This document shows positions 17,086 to 24,694 of a stretch of 64,000 nucleotides of DNA, piece after piece. A program made the position numbers and the translations under genes. Positions within the stretch are counted from its first letter, which is position 1, and the number at the start of each line of letters is the position of its first letter. Under the pieces are notes generated by a model. The model searched no databases and was not told where the DNA came from. It was given only the letters and a program-made list of their open reading frames with translations. The DNA is taken from contig CAURED010000007.1 of the NCBI GenBank assembly GCA_963524205.1, positions 109,686-173,685 on the forward strand, in the 5' to 3' direction. This DNA comes from Aminipila sp963524205 (GTDB lineage: Bacteria; Bacillota; Clostridia; Peptostreptococcales; Anaerovoracaceae).

Positions 17086-17394
17086 CTATCCCCATGTTTT
17101 TATCTGTGGTGCGATCGTCATTTTCACGCTTTCGGGATGGAGCGATTTGACAAAAAATTCTGCCGCACTGTCTTTGAACATTTTCTGAGAAGCGGCTTTC
17201 AATTGCTCTCTTGATTCCCAATGCTGAATCATGACCCACAGATTATTCTGTTCATCATAAAGTAATTCAGTGTCAATGAAACCCAGTTGCTTGGAATGAA
17301 AGTCCTTTTCGAGTCCGTCCACGATAGAAATAAATTCGTCCTTCGTGATATTACTCACTGATTTCATGGTTACTATTTCTGTTGCAATACACAT
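17086..17394 (-). CDS. Antibiotic biosynthesis monooxygenase (ABM)-like protein
   Basis: A 102-residue single-domain protein with the dimeric alpha/beta-barrel pattern of ABM proteins. The marks are FISIVDGLEKDFHSKQLGFIDTEL and NNLWVMIQHWESREQLKAASQKMF, with WESREQL as the common family core. Relatives are quinol or haem monooxygenases, or binding proteins; the role here is unknown. Its ribosome site AGGAGG lies inside a long inverted repeat (17398-17448). It follows the AraC gene and probably responds to it. Confidence 0.7.
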   Translation of the reverse strand: MCIATEIVTMKSVSNITKDEFISIVDGLEKDFHSKQLGFIDTELLYDEQNNLWVMIQHWESREQLKAASQKMFKDSAAEFFVKSLHPESVKMTIAPQIKTWG

Positions 17395-17397
17395 AAA

Positions 17398-17448
17398 AAT
17401 ACCTCCTGTTTTTTCTCATAGTATAATAGAAAAAAAGCAGGAGGTATT
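17398..17448 (-). promoter_or_regulatory. Inverted repeat covering the ABM ribosome site
   Basis: AATACCTCCTG at 17398-17408 is exactly complementary to CAGGAGGTATT at 17438-17448, and the inner T and A runs extend the stem. On the minus strand the distal arm carries the AGGAGG used by the ABM gene, 7 bases before its ATG. A folded mRNA would hide the ribosome site. Confidence 0.6.
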
Positions 17449-17463
17449 GAACAAAAAGGACAC

Positions 17464-18276
17464 TCAACGATAATTATATTTTGTGTTTTCCTTTAATGTG
17501 ATTTTTTCTTGCTCGAAAGTACGGGGGGCTGTTCCTGAAAACTTGCGGAACTCTCTTATGAAATGAGCTTGATCTGCAAAATCATTGTCATATGCTATTC
17601 TGGACAATTGCTTTGATTGTTGATAAATCAATTGATTCCCAGATTTTTGAAAACGTCTTATAGAGAGTAAGGTTTTAGGCGTATACCCTGTGTAATAGAG
17701 AACATTACGCATGAATGTTTTCGTATTTATCCCATGCTCCAAGCAAAATGATTGTATAGTTGAATCGTTGCCCGTTTCTAAAAATTCATGTATTAGATTG
17801 GCCTTATTTACATAGTCATCAGACACTTGAAGTTCCAGACACAAGGCCTTTTCGATATTTTCGATTATATTTTCTGTGGTCATCTGATTAGAAACCGCAA
17901 GCTCCAGCTTCCTTGCCAAAGACATTGAGAGTTCAAACAAATCAACAATTTCATCGTGTATACCTGCTAATGATTTATTAATAAACGGGTAAAGTCCAAA
18001 TGGATAACAGGATATTCCGAAAACACGGATATTGCCTGTTTGATGAATGTAACTGTGTTTACTCCGTAGTCCGTTTATATGAAATGGAGTAGCAAAAATA
18101 CAATGAGAATCGGCCTCGTAAACAATATCCCCTGACATATTTAGTACAATATCAATGCAGTCTGTCGGCAACAACTTATAATGAATATCCGCATCTTCGA
18201 CTTCAAAATGCCATATAAATTTTATCCACGGTGCAAGGCACTGAGTTTTTATAGAATATCTTGTCATAGAAAGCAT
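17464..18276 (-). CDS. AraC-family transcriptional regulator
   Basis: A 270-residue regulator. The N-terminal 120 residues match the cupin-like sensor domain often found with AraC regulators (LPTDCIDIVLNMSGD, RVFGISCYPFGLYPF). The C-terminal 100 residues hold two helix-turn-helix units, ending in IAYDNDFADQAHFIREFRKFSGTAPRTF, the AraC signature. ATG at 18276 is used because GGAGG sits 9 bases upstream. It lies upstream of the ABM and TIGR04076 genes on the same strand and is their likely regulator. The inducer is unknown. Confidence 0.88.
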   Translation of the reverse strand: MLSMTRYSIKTQCLAPWIKFIWHFEVEDADIHYKLLPTDCIDIVLNMSGDIVYEADSHCIFATPFHINGLRSKHSYIHQTGNIRVFGISCYPFGLYPFINKSLAGIHDEIVDLFELSMSLARKLELAVSNQMTTENIIENIEKALCLELQVSDDYVNKANLIHEFLETGNDSTIQSFCLEHGINTKTFMRNVLYYTGYTPKTLLSIRRFQKSGNQLIYQQSKQLSRIAYDNDFADQAHFIREFRKFSGTAPRTFEQEKITLKENTKYNYR

Positions 18277-18328
18277 TTCTGTATCACCTCCAATTATCTA
18301 AAGTATAACATTCTTTCATGTGTTGTTC

Positions 18329-18403
18329 AATGAAGAGCGTTACGCTTTAGGAGAAACCATCAAACAGGCCAGAATATCAGTCAGTCTGACACAGGATGAG
18401 CTA
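18329..18403 (+). pseudogene. Remnant of a HigA-like XRE antitoxin gene
   Basis: Translation reads NEERYALGETIKQARISVSLTQDEL, the start of helix 1 and 2 of HigA-type antitoxins. The frame then runs into the antisense of the ABC-F 3' end, and the rest of the helix-turn-helix is missing. The upstream part is also absent. It looks like a gene cut when the ABC-F segment joined here. Confidence 0.5.
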
Positions 18404-19879
18404 CAGATTTACTCGTTTTGTAGCAATATTCTCACAAAAGGCATCATCATGTTCTACGAATACAAGTGTTGGATTGTATTGCAATATCAAATTTTCGATC
18501 TGTATTCTAGACAACACATCAATAAAATTAAGTGGTTCATCCCATACATATAGATTGGCTTTCTCGCAAAGACTTTTTGCAATCAATACTTTTTTCTTTT
18601 GACCTCCACTAAAGTCCGAAATATCTTTTTCAAATTGTATGCGTTGAAAATCAAATTTACGTAGTATGGCTTTGAAAAGGCTTTCATCTATATCATGTTC
18701 TGCTGCGTAGGTGGATAAGTTGCCATATAAATGGGAGGTATCCTGAGGAACATAAGATATTTTCAGTCCATTTCCCAAATAAATATTTCCGCTATGGTCA
18801 ATGTGTTCACCACAAATCAATTTTAATATACTTGACTTTCCACATCCATTTTTTCCACAGAGCGCAATTCTGTCACCTTGGTTTATGGAAAAACTGATAT
18901 TTTGGCACACCAGCTTCTCTCCATAAGACAGAGACACCCCATTAAGTTCAAGTAGGAGATTTGAATGATAGGGTAGGGGTGAAATCTGCAAACTATTATT
19001 TTCTTCAAGATTTTTAAGCAATCCTGATTTTTTTGTAATAGCTTCCTGCTGCCTTGCTTCAATGGCTTTGGATCGTTTCATCATTTTTGCTGCTTTGTGT
19101 CCCACATAGCCTTTATCTAGCTTTGAGCCAGAATTGGTTGTGCCATTTTTTGTGCTTTCAACTCTATCAGACCAATTGGCATTACGTTTTGCGGCTGTAG
19201 ATAAACGGGAGATATCTTTCTTCAACTTCTCATTTTCAGCCAGCTCAAAATTATCCTGTAACAGCTTATTTTCCCACCATGAAGAGAAATTACCTTTTTG
19301 AATCTCAATATTCGCTTTATTAATGGAGAGAATATGATCAACACAATTATCAAGGAATGTTCGATCATGGGACACAAGAATAAATCCGTGTTTTCTTTTC
19401 AAGTAATCACCAACCGTCCTGCGTGCTGTTTGGTCTAGATGATTAGTTGGTTCGTCAATAAGCAAAAAACTGTTTGAAGTAAGAAACAAGGCTGCAAGGA
19501 GAGTTTTTGTCTGCTCTCCGTTAGACAGAGTAGAAAAGGGGCGATACAATGCATCTGCTGAAACATCTAACATTGAGATTTCTCGGAAAATTTCCCACTC
19601 CATGCAATCAGGGCAAATACCTTTAATGACCTCCATAGTATCCATTTCTTTATCCTTAACTTCATATGGGAAATATTCAAAGTTCATACTGGTGGAGATC
19701 GTACCACTGTATTCATATTTCCCACACAAAAGATTCAGAAAGGTAGTTTTCCCTCTACCATTTCTTCCTGTAAAGCCAAGCTTCCAATCGGTATCTATTT
19801 GGAAATTGACATTTTCAAATACATTATCATAACTGCCATCATAAGCGAAGGTCAGATTTGTAACATTTATTAAAGACAT
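18401..19879 (-). CDS. ABC-F ribosomal protection protein (Lsa/CplR-like)
   Basis: A 492-residue ABC-F protein with two ATPase domains and no membrane segments. Domain 1 has GRNGRGKTTFLNLL (about 39-52), LSNGEQTKTLLAALF and LLIDEPTNHLDQTAR. The linker has the Lsa-type text WSDRVESTKNG and HKAAKMMKRSKAIEARQQ. Domain 2 has CGKNGCGKSSILKL, FSGGQKKKVLIAKSL and VWDEPLNFID. Proteins of this subgroup dislodge lincosamides, streptogramin A and pleuromutilins from the ribosome. The 450-base leader contains short frames and a terminator typical of antibiotic-inducible attenuation. It looks intact. Spectrum cannot be read from sequence. Confidence 0.88.
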   Translation of the reverse strand: MSLINVTNLTFAYDGSYDNVFENVNFQIDTDWKLGFTGRNGRGKTTFLNLLCGKYEYSGTISTSMNFEYFPYEVKDKEMDTMEVIKGICPDCMEWEIFREISMLDVSADALYRPFSTLSNGEQTKTLLAALFLTSNSFLLIDEPTNHLDQTARRTVGDYLKRKHGFILVSHDRTFLDNCVDHILSINKANIEIQKGNFSSWWENKLLQDNFELAENEKLKKDISRLSTAAKRNANWSDRVESTKNGTTNSGSKLDKGYVGHKAAKMMKRSKAIEARQQEAITKKSGLLKNLEENNSLQISPLPYHSNLLLELNGVSLSYGEKLVCQNISFSINQGDRIALCGKNGCGKSSILKLICGEHIDHSGNIYLGNGLKISYVPQDTSHLYGNLSTYAAEHDIDESLFKAILRKFDFQRIQFEKDISDFSGGQKKKVLIAKSLCEKANLYVWDEPLNFIDVLSRIQIENLILQYNPTLVFVEHDDAFCENIATKRVNL

Positions 19880-19936
19880 AATTTAGTCCTCCTTTGTAAA
19901 ATAGTCATATTAGAATCAAAGTAATCAAAGTCGGTA

Positions 19937-20032
19937 CTAGTGACGACCAGTTTCACTCCATGCAAATGTCGCCATTTTAACCAGCTTTACATGGAGATTA
20001 TCATGTATTATAGCAATATCTGTATTATTCAT
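19937..20032 (-). CDS. Candidate 31-residue leader frame upstream of ABC-F gene
   Basis: A short frame starting MNNTDIAIIHDN and ending WSETGRH. GGGAAAGGGG lies 6-7 bases before its ATG, a good ribosome site. It is located after the attenuator terminator and ends 57 bases before the ABC-F start. It could be a second leader peptide or an unrelated small protein. I recognise no family. Confidence 0.4.
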   Translation of the reverse strand: MNNTDIAIIHDNLHVKLVKMATFAWSETGRH

Positions 20033-20054
20033 TTTTTCCCCTTTCCCGATATAA

Positions 20055-20089
20055 AAATAAAAGCCGCAAGAAAATTAATTCTTACGGCT
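20055..20089 (-). terminator. Attenuator terminator in the ABC-F leader
   Basis: On the minus strand, AGCCGTAAGAA pairs with TTCTTGCGGCT (11 bp, one G-U) and is followed by TTTATTTTTA. It lies inside the leader, 175 bases before the ABC-F ATG, where it would stop transcription unless disrupted. Confidence 0.75.
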
Positions 20090-20155
20090 CAATAATTACA
20101 ATCAATCCTAGACATAGTTATATAGTATGACAAGGAAATATATAATCGAGTGAAA

Positions 20156-20172
20156 AATTTTAACTTTCTTGC
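20156..20172 (-). promoter_or_regulatory. Candidate antiterminator segment of the ABC-F leader
   Basis: The minus-strand segment GCAAGAAAGTTAA can pair over 13 positions (one G-U) with TTAATTTTCTTGC of the terminator loop and 3' arm. It can also pair with TTTTCTTGC inside the upstream leader frame at 20234-20254. It overlaps a 6-codon frame at 20160-20180 that has no clear ribosome site. Confidence 0.6.
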
Positions 20173-20233
20173 TTTTGCATAACAATACCAACGTTATTTT
20201 TAAACGTTGCGTTAACTATTATGCTTCTTTTTA

Positions 20234-20254
20234 TTAGCAAGAAAATTTAATCAT
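20234..20254 (-). CDS. Leader peptide MIKFSC upstream of ABC-F gene
   Basis: A six-codon frame (MIKFSC, stop TAA) on the minus strand, preceded by an excellent ribosome site, AGAGGTG, 5 bases from the ATG. Its coding bases include TTAAATTTTCTTGC, which is complementary to the candidate antiterminator segment downstream. A ribosome stalled here would free that segment. This is the arrangement expected for antibiotic-sensing attenuation of ABC-F genes. Confidence 0.6.
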   Translation of the reverse strand: MIKFSC

Positions 20255-20328
20255 TTTTTCACCTCTGTTTCTTATTATTTATCTTAGCGTAGCACATATT
20301 TTTTTAATTTGCAATAGTGAAATTAGAT

Positions 20329-20799
20329 TTATAAGTACGAAAGTAAATTGTCTATAAATTCAGTTATTTTATCAATGAAAACTTCACCATCTAAATGTTC
20401 AATTTCATGACAGAGGCATTTAGCCATTTCACCTTCTACGGTTAATATAATTTCTTTACCATTTTCATCTAAGGACTGAATTGTTACTTTCTGAGGACGG
20501 ATTGTTTTCCCAAATATATCAGGAAAGCTTAAACAACCTTCTATACACTCCTGAACACCACTTTGGCCTATTATTTGTGGATTTACTAATTTTAAATAGT
20601 ATGACTCATAATCAATAACCACAAGGCGTTTTAAAAGTCCTACCTGATTGGCAGCTAAGGCGGCTCCATTTTCAGTTTCATGTAAAGTATCCATCATATC
20701 ATCTAAGATCTGACGTATTTTATCATCTACGGTTGTGATAGTTTTACATTTTTTTCTTAAAATGCTATCGTCATTAAAGCGAAGTTGACGTGTTGCCAT
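20329..20799 (-). CDS. def: Peptide deformylase
   Basis: A 156-residue deformylase that removes the N-formyl group from new proteins. All three active-site motifs are present: GAALAANQVG (form of GxGxAAxQ) near residue 45, EGCLSFP near residue 88, and CHEIEHLDGE near residue 130, with Cys and two His binding the metal. It starts inside the end of the upstream XRE gene (26-base overlap), so the two are co-transcribed. The ribosome site is GGAGGG just before ATG. Clostridia often carry more than one def gene, so this may be a second copy. Confidence 0.92.
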   Translation of the reverse strand: MATRQLRFNDDSILRKKCKTITTVDDKIRQILDDMMDTLHETENGAALAANQVGLLKRLVVIDYESYYLKLVNPQIIGQSGVQECIEGCLSFPDIFGKTIRPQKVTIQSLDENGKEIILTVEGEMAKCLCHEIEHLDGEVFIDKITEFIDNLLSYL

Positions 20800-21034
20800 T
20801 ATTATCCCTCCTACTCATTTCTGCTCTTGATTTTTTTGTACTTTCTTCAAATATAAAAACTTCTTCAATAGTACAACCGAATACTTGTGAAATATCATAA
20901 GCAAGCCATATGGAGGGCTCAAATTTTTCAGTTTCTATAGCGTTAATTGCTTGTCTTGAAGTACCAACAAGTTCACCTAATTGTTCTTGGGTTAACCCTC
21001 TTTTTTCCCGTAATTCTTTAATTTTATTTTTCAT
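20774..21034 (-). CDS. XRE-family small transcriptional regulator
   Basis: An 86-residue protein made of one helix-turn-helix domain: IKELREKRGLTQEQLGELVGTSRQAINAIETEKFEPSIWLAYDISQVFGCTIEEVF. This layout is typical of short YozG/Cro-like repressors. The last 20 residues are polar and overlap the def start. Its promoter has a perfect 18-bp palindrome next to the -10 box, which suggests autoregulation of this gene and def. Confidence 0.88.
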   Translation of the reverse strand: MKNKIKELREKRGLTQEQLGELVGTSRQAINAIETEKFEPSIWLAYDISQVFGCTIEEVFIFEESTKKSRAEMSRRDNNGNTSTSL

Positions 21035-21082
21035 ATTAACATTCCTTTTGTGTATTTACATTTTTAATAATTAAAATTGACG

Positions 21083-21132
21083 TGTAATGTAAACATTACA
21101 TTCAGTATAAGATATTTGAAAATATATGTCAA
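21083..21132 (-). promoter_or_regulatory. Promoter with palindromic operator for XRE-def
   Basis: On the minus strand, TTGACA (plus 21127-21132), a 17-base spacer and TATACT (21104-21109) form a near-consensus promoter. Three bases downstream lies a perfect inverted repeat, TGTAATGT-TT-ACATTACA on the minus strand (21083-21100), overlapping the expected transcription start. This is where an autorepressor would bind. Confidence 0.75.
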
Positions 21133-21169
21133 GTTAACGTGACATAATTACTGCTGTGTTAATTTACTC

Positions 21170-21198
21170 TTGCTGATTTAGTCAAGCCGGAGTATAAT
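21170..21198 (+). promoter_or_regulatory. Promoter of the thiamine operon
   Basis: TTGCTG (21170-21175), a 17-base spacer and TATAAT (21193-21198), about 25-30 bases before the TPP riboswitch. Confidence 0.7.
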
Positions 21199-21225
21199 TA
21201 AAATACAATTATATTTAAAATATGA

Positions 21226-21362
21226 ACAGGGGAGCTTGTATGCAGGCTGAGAGGAAGTGATTAACTTCGACCCTTACACCTGATTTGGATAATGCCAACG
21301 TAGGAAGCGATAACTTTTTTTGAAGTTTTACGGGATATACCATAGGTGTATCCCGTTTTTTG
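21226..21362 (+). promoter_or_regulatory. TPP riboswitch with terminator
   Basis: The THI element is read directly: AGGGGAGC, GGCTGAGAGG, then GACCCTTACACCTGATTTGGATAATGCCAACGTAGGAAG (21269-21306). A terminator follows at 21330-21362 (ACGGGATATACC with GGTGTATCCCGT, then T run). Bound thiamine pyrophosphate should stop transcription of the downstream salvage genes. Confidence 0.95.
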
Positions 21363-21420
21363 TATAATTAGAAAAATCTATCGATATTTTCTATTATACA
21401 AAAAAGGAAGGAAAGATTTT

Positions 21421-22596
21421 ATGAATGAAACTAAAACAACAACATTTTCAAATGGCCTGCTCTGGTTTGGAGCGGGTATGTCTATTGCAGAGATTTTAAC
21501 AGGCACATTAATAGCGCCGCTTGGTTTTCAAAAGGGTACTTTGGCTATAATTCTAGGACATGCAATAGGCTGTATACTATTATATTTTGCAGGATTAATA
21601 GGGGCACAAACGGGCAGAAGTGCTATGGAAACAGTGAAGATTTCTTTTGGAGTGAAAGGTTCATTGATTTTTTCATCTCTAAATGTTTTACAACTTGTGG
21701 GCTGGACCGCAGTTATGATTGTAAGTGGCGCTGCAGCAGCCAATTCTATTATTCAATTAGGAGAAGAATGGGTTTGGAATATTATAATTGGTGGGTTAAT
21801 TATTCTATGGGTAGTTATAGGGATTAAGAATTTAAACAGGGTAAATGTGATTGCCATGAGTGCATTATTTATACTTTCAATCGTACTTAGCAGTATTATT
21901 TTTAAAGGGAATGCTATGTCGGAAATTCTGGGCACAATTAGTTTTGGTGGCGCTGTGGAGTTATCGGCAGCAATGCCTCTTTCATGGCTGCCGCTTATAT
22001 CAGATTATACTAGAACTGCAAAGAACCCTAAAACAGCCACTTTAGTGAGTACAACTGTATATTTTATAGTTAGCTGCTGGATGTACGTCATTGGAATGGG
22101 TGCTTCAATCCTTACTGGAGAGTGTGACATTGCAAAGATTATGATGAGTGCAGGACTTGGAGCAGCAGGGCTAATTATTGTTGTATTTTCTACGGTGACT
22201 ACTACTTTCTTAGATGCTTATTCTGCGGGAGTCAGTGCTGAAAGTATCTCTAGTAGATTTAAGGAAAAGTCCAGTGCAGTGGTGATTTGCATAATTGGGA
22301 CTATACTTGCTATATTTACGCCAATTACTGAATACGAAGGATTCTTGTATTTAATAGGTTCTGTATTTGCACCAATGATTTCTGTGCTGATCGTTACCTT
22401 CTTTATTTTAAAGAAAGATTATTCAAAGAAAAACTGCAGTTACCTGAATTTAATAGTATGGATTATTGGATTTATCATATATCGAATATTTATGCAGATT
22501 GATACAGTAGTAGGGAATACATTACCTGTTATGGTGATAACAGCACTGCTATGTGTTGTTGTAAATAAAGTTTTAGGAGGAAAACAAAATGCTTAA
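21421..22596 (+). CDS. cytX: CytX-type hydroxymethylpyrimidine permease
   Basis: A 391-residue polytopic membrane protein of the nucleobase:cation symporter-1 family, with about 11-12 hydrophobic segments. ATG at 21421 is chosen over an in-frame ATG at 21346, which lies inside the riboswitch terminator. FSNGLLWFGAGMSIAEILTGTL is typical of CytX. The TPP riboswitch and adjacent thiM/thiE/thiD indicate import of the thiamine pyrimidine moiety or a close precursor. It overlaps thiM by 8 bases. Confidence 0.85.
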   Translation: MNETKTTTFSNGLLWFGAGMSIAEILTGTLIAPLGFQKGTLAIILGHAIGCILLYFAGLIGAQTGRSAMETVKISFGVKGSLIFSSLNVLQLVGWTAVMIVSGAAAANSIIQLGEEWVWNIIIGGLIILWVVIGIKNLNRVNVIAMSALFILSIVLSSIIFKGNAMSEILGTISFGGAVELSAAMPLSWLPLISDYTRTAKNPKTATLVSTTVYFIVSCWMYVIGMGASILTGECDIAKIMMSAGLGAAGLIIVVFSTVTTTFLDAYSAGVSAESISSRFKEKSSAVVICIIGTILAIFTPITEYEGFLYLIGSVFAPMISVLIVTFFILKKDYSKKNCSYLNLIVWIIGFIIYRIFMQIDTVVGNTLPVMVITALLCVVVNKVLGGKQNA

Positions 22597-23410
22597 AGAA
22601 AAATTAGAAAATGTCCGACAGGAAAGCCCGCTTATTCATAACATAACAAATTATGTTACAGTAAATGACTGTGCGAATATATTGCTGGCATGTGGAGCTT
22701 CACCGATTATGTCGGATGATACAGAAGAAGTAGAAGAGATAACTAGTATTTGTGGCGGGTTGAATATAAACATAGGTACTCTAAATCAACGTACTATTCA
22801 GTCCATGTTGTTGGCTGGAAAGAAAGCAAATGAACTAAAGCATCCAGTAATCCTTGACCCCGTTGGTGCAGGAGCTTCCAAACTAAGAACAGAAACTTCA
22901 CACAAACTTCTTGAACAGGTAAGGTTTACAGTAATTCGTGGGAACATTTCTGAAATTAAGACAATCGCCATAGGAGAAGGAAGTACGAAAGGTGTTGATG
23001 CCAATGTAGCAGACTGTATAACTGAAGAAAACCTGGATGAGGCAGTTAAATTTGCGAAAGAATTTGCAGGGAAAATGAATGCAGTTATTGCCATAACTGG
23101 AGCAATTGATATAGTAGCAGATTTAAATAAAGCGTACATAATCCGTAATGGTAATCCAATGATGAGTAAAATAACAGGAACAGGCTGCATGCTGACTGCT
23201 ATGACCACCGCTTATATTGTGGCAAATCCAGGTAGTGAGCTTGAAGCAGCAGCTGCTGCTGTCTGTGCCATGGGACTATGTGGAGAATTAGCATATGACA
23301 GATTAAACTCTTATGATGGTAATTCAACTTATAGAAATTATATAATTGATGAAATCTTTAATCTGGATGGAGATAAATTGGAAAGAGGCGCAAAATATGA
23401 AGTGCGATAA
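22589..23410 (+). CDS. thiM: Hydroxyethylthiazole kinase
   Basis: A 273-residue kinase phosphorylating the thiazole moiety of thiamine for salvage. Family marks: PLIHNITNYVTVNDCANILLACGASPIM at residues 14-41, ILDPVGAGASKLR, and the anion hole TGTGCMLTAM near residue 198. The length is normal. It sits between cytX (8-base overlap) and thiE (14-base overlap) under the TPP riboswitch. Confidence 0.95.
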   Translation: MLKEKLENVRQESPLIHNITNYVTVNDCANILLACGASPIMSDDTEEVEEITSICGGLNINIGTLNQRTIQSMLLAGKKANELKHPVILDPVGAGASKLRTETSHKLLEQVRFTVIRGNISEIKTIAIGEGSTKGVDANVADCITEENLDEAVKFAKEFAGKMNAVIAITGAIDIVADLNKAYIIRNGNPMMSKITGTGCMLTAMTTAYIVANPGSELEAAAAAVCAMGLCGELAYDRLNSYDGNSTYRNYIIDEIFNLDGDKLERGAKYEVR

Positions 23411-24038
23411 AAAACATATGCTTTTATATGCAGTAACAGATAGAAGCTGGCTTGGTGACAAAACACTGGACATGCAGGTAGAAGAAACTTTAAGAGGAGG
23501 GGCTACTTGTATTCAGCTTAGAGAGAAACAGTGTATAGAAGAACAATTTTTGCAAGAAGCTTATAAAATTAAAGAGCTGTGTTTAAATTATAATGTACCA
23601 TTTATTATTAATGATAATGTGGAAATTGCCATAAAATGTGGTGCTGATGGTATACATGTTGGACAGAGTGATATGGAGGCATCTGATGTACGAAAATTAA
23701 TCGGAGAAGATATGATTTTAGGGGTATCTGTTCAAACTGTAGAACAGGCAGTTACAGCAGAGAAAAACGGAGCGGATTACCTTGGTGTAGGAACAGTTTT
23801 TACAACCTCTACAAAGCCTGATGCGGATTTTGTAAGCTATGATACGCTGAAAGCAATTTGTGAGACGGTTTCAATTCCTGTAGTTGCAATCGGAGGTATT
23901 GGCATAGATAACATATTAGACTTACAAGGAACAGGTATTGATGGGGTGGCATTAGTGTCTGCTATATTTGCTAGTCATAACATTGAATTGCAGTCCAGAG
24001 AGTTACTGAAGTTATTAGAAAGAGTGGTAAAAAAATGA
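23397..24038 (+). CDS. thiE: Thiamine-phosphate synthase
   Basis: A 213-residue TIM-barrel enzyme joining HMP-pyrophosphate and thiazole phosphate into thiamine phosphate. ATG at 23397 follows AAGAGGCG and overlaps the thiM end; the in-frame ATG at 23346 lies deeper in thiM. Motifs: GGATCIQLREK, FIINDNVEIAIKCGADGIHVGQSD, GVSVQTVEQA and ADYLGVGTVFTTSTKPDA. It completes the pyrimidine-thiazole salvage route. Confidence 0.94.
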   Translation: MKCDKKHMLLYAVTDRSWLGDKTLDMQVEETLRGGATCIQLREKQCIEEQFLQEAYKIKELCLNYNVPFIINDNVEIAIKCGADGIHVGQSDMEASDVRKLIGEDMILGVSVQTVEQAVTAEKNGADYLGVGTVFTTSTKPDADFVSYDTLKAICETVSIPVVAIGGIGIDNILDLQGTGIDGVALVSAIFASHNIELQSRELLKLLERVVKK

Positions 24039-24694
24039 AAATAGAGAGTATTGAAGGCGCAATTTTCGATCTGGATGGGACATTACTGGATTCTATGCCA
24101 GTCTGGGATACTTTAGGGGAAGATTATTTAAGATCCATAGGAAAGGAACCAAAGGCAGATTTAAAAGAAAAACTTTCGGTTATGAGTCTTAATCAGGCAG
24201 CAGAGTACTTTATTTCAGAATATGGTGTGGCTGGAAATCCTCAAGAGATTATGGGGAAATTTAATGCAATGTTATCGGATTTTTACTTTAAAAGGGCATT
24301 TGTAAAAAAAGGCGCAAAGGAGTTTTTGGAACTCTTAAAGAAGAAAAATATTAGAATGTGTATTGTTACTGCTACAGACAAAGTACTTGCTAAAAAGTCT
24401 CTTAAAAATAATCAGATGCTTGAATACTTTGAACATATATTTACATGCAACGAAATGGGTGTTGGAAAAGATAGTGTGGAAATCTTCAATGAGGCAGTAA
24501 AATCACTAGGTACCGACAAAGAACAAACGTTCATATTTGAAGATGCACTTTATGCAATAAAAACAGCTAAGGGGGCGGGCTTTCCGGTTGTTGCGGTATT
24601 TGATGAAAGTGCGGCAAACGACCAAGAGGAAATTAAGAATATTGCGGATGTTTATATAAATTCTTTTTTAGAAATGAGGTATTGTATTGATTAA
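24035..24694 (+). CDS. HAD-family phosphatase in thiamine operon
   Basis: A 219-residue HAD hydrolase with FDLDGTLLDSMPVWD at residues 10-24 (nucleophile Asp), a helical cap and IFEDALYAIKTAKGAGFPVVAVFD (motif IV). It resembles beta-phosphoglucomutase or phosphoglycolate phosphatase-like members. It overlaps thiE by 4 bases and thiD by 8, so it belongs to the operon. A role on thiamine phosphate or another thiamine intermediate is inferred from position only. Confidence 0.75.
   Translation: MKIESIEGAIFDLDGTLLDSMPVWDTLGEDYLRSIGKEPKADLKEKLSVMSLNQAAEYFISEYGVAGNPQEIMGKFNAMLSDFYFKRAFVKKGAKEFLELLKKKNIRMCIVTATDKVLAKKSLKNNQMLEYFEHIFTCNEMGVGKDSVEIFNEAVKSLGTDKEQTFIFEDALYAIKTAKGAGFPVVAVFDESAANDQEEIKNIADVYINSFLEMRYCID

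Noticed and set aside
18401..19879. ABC transporter ATPase for drug export
   Set aside because: Two ATPase domains with an ABC-F linker and no membrane partner indicate a ribosome-acting protein.
20160..20180. Six-codon frame MQKQES as a second attenuator peptide
   Set aside because: It has no clear ribosome site; its bases are better explained as the antiterminator segment.
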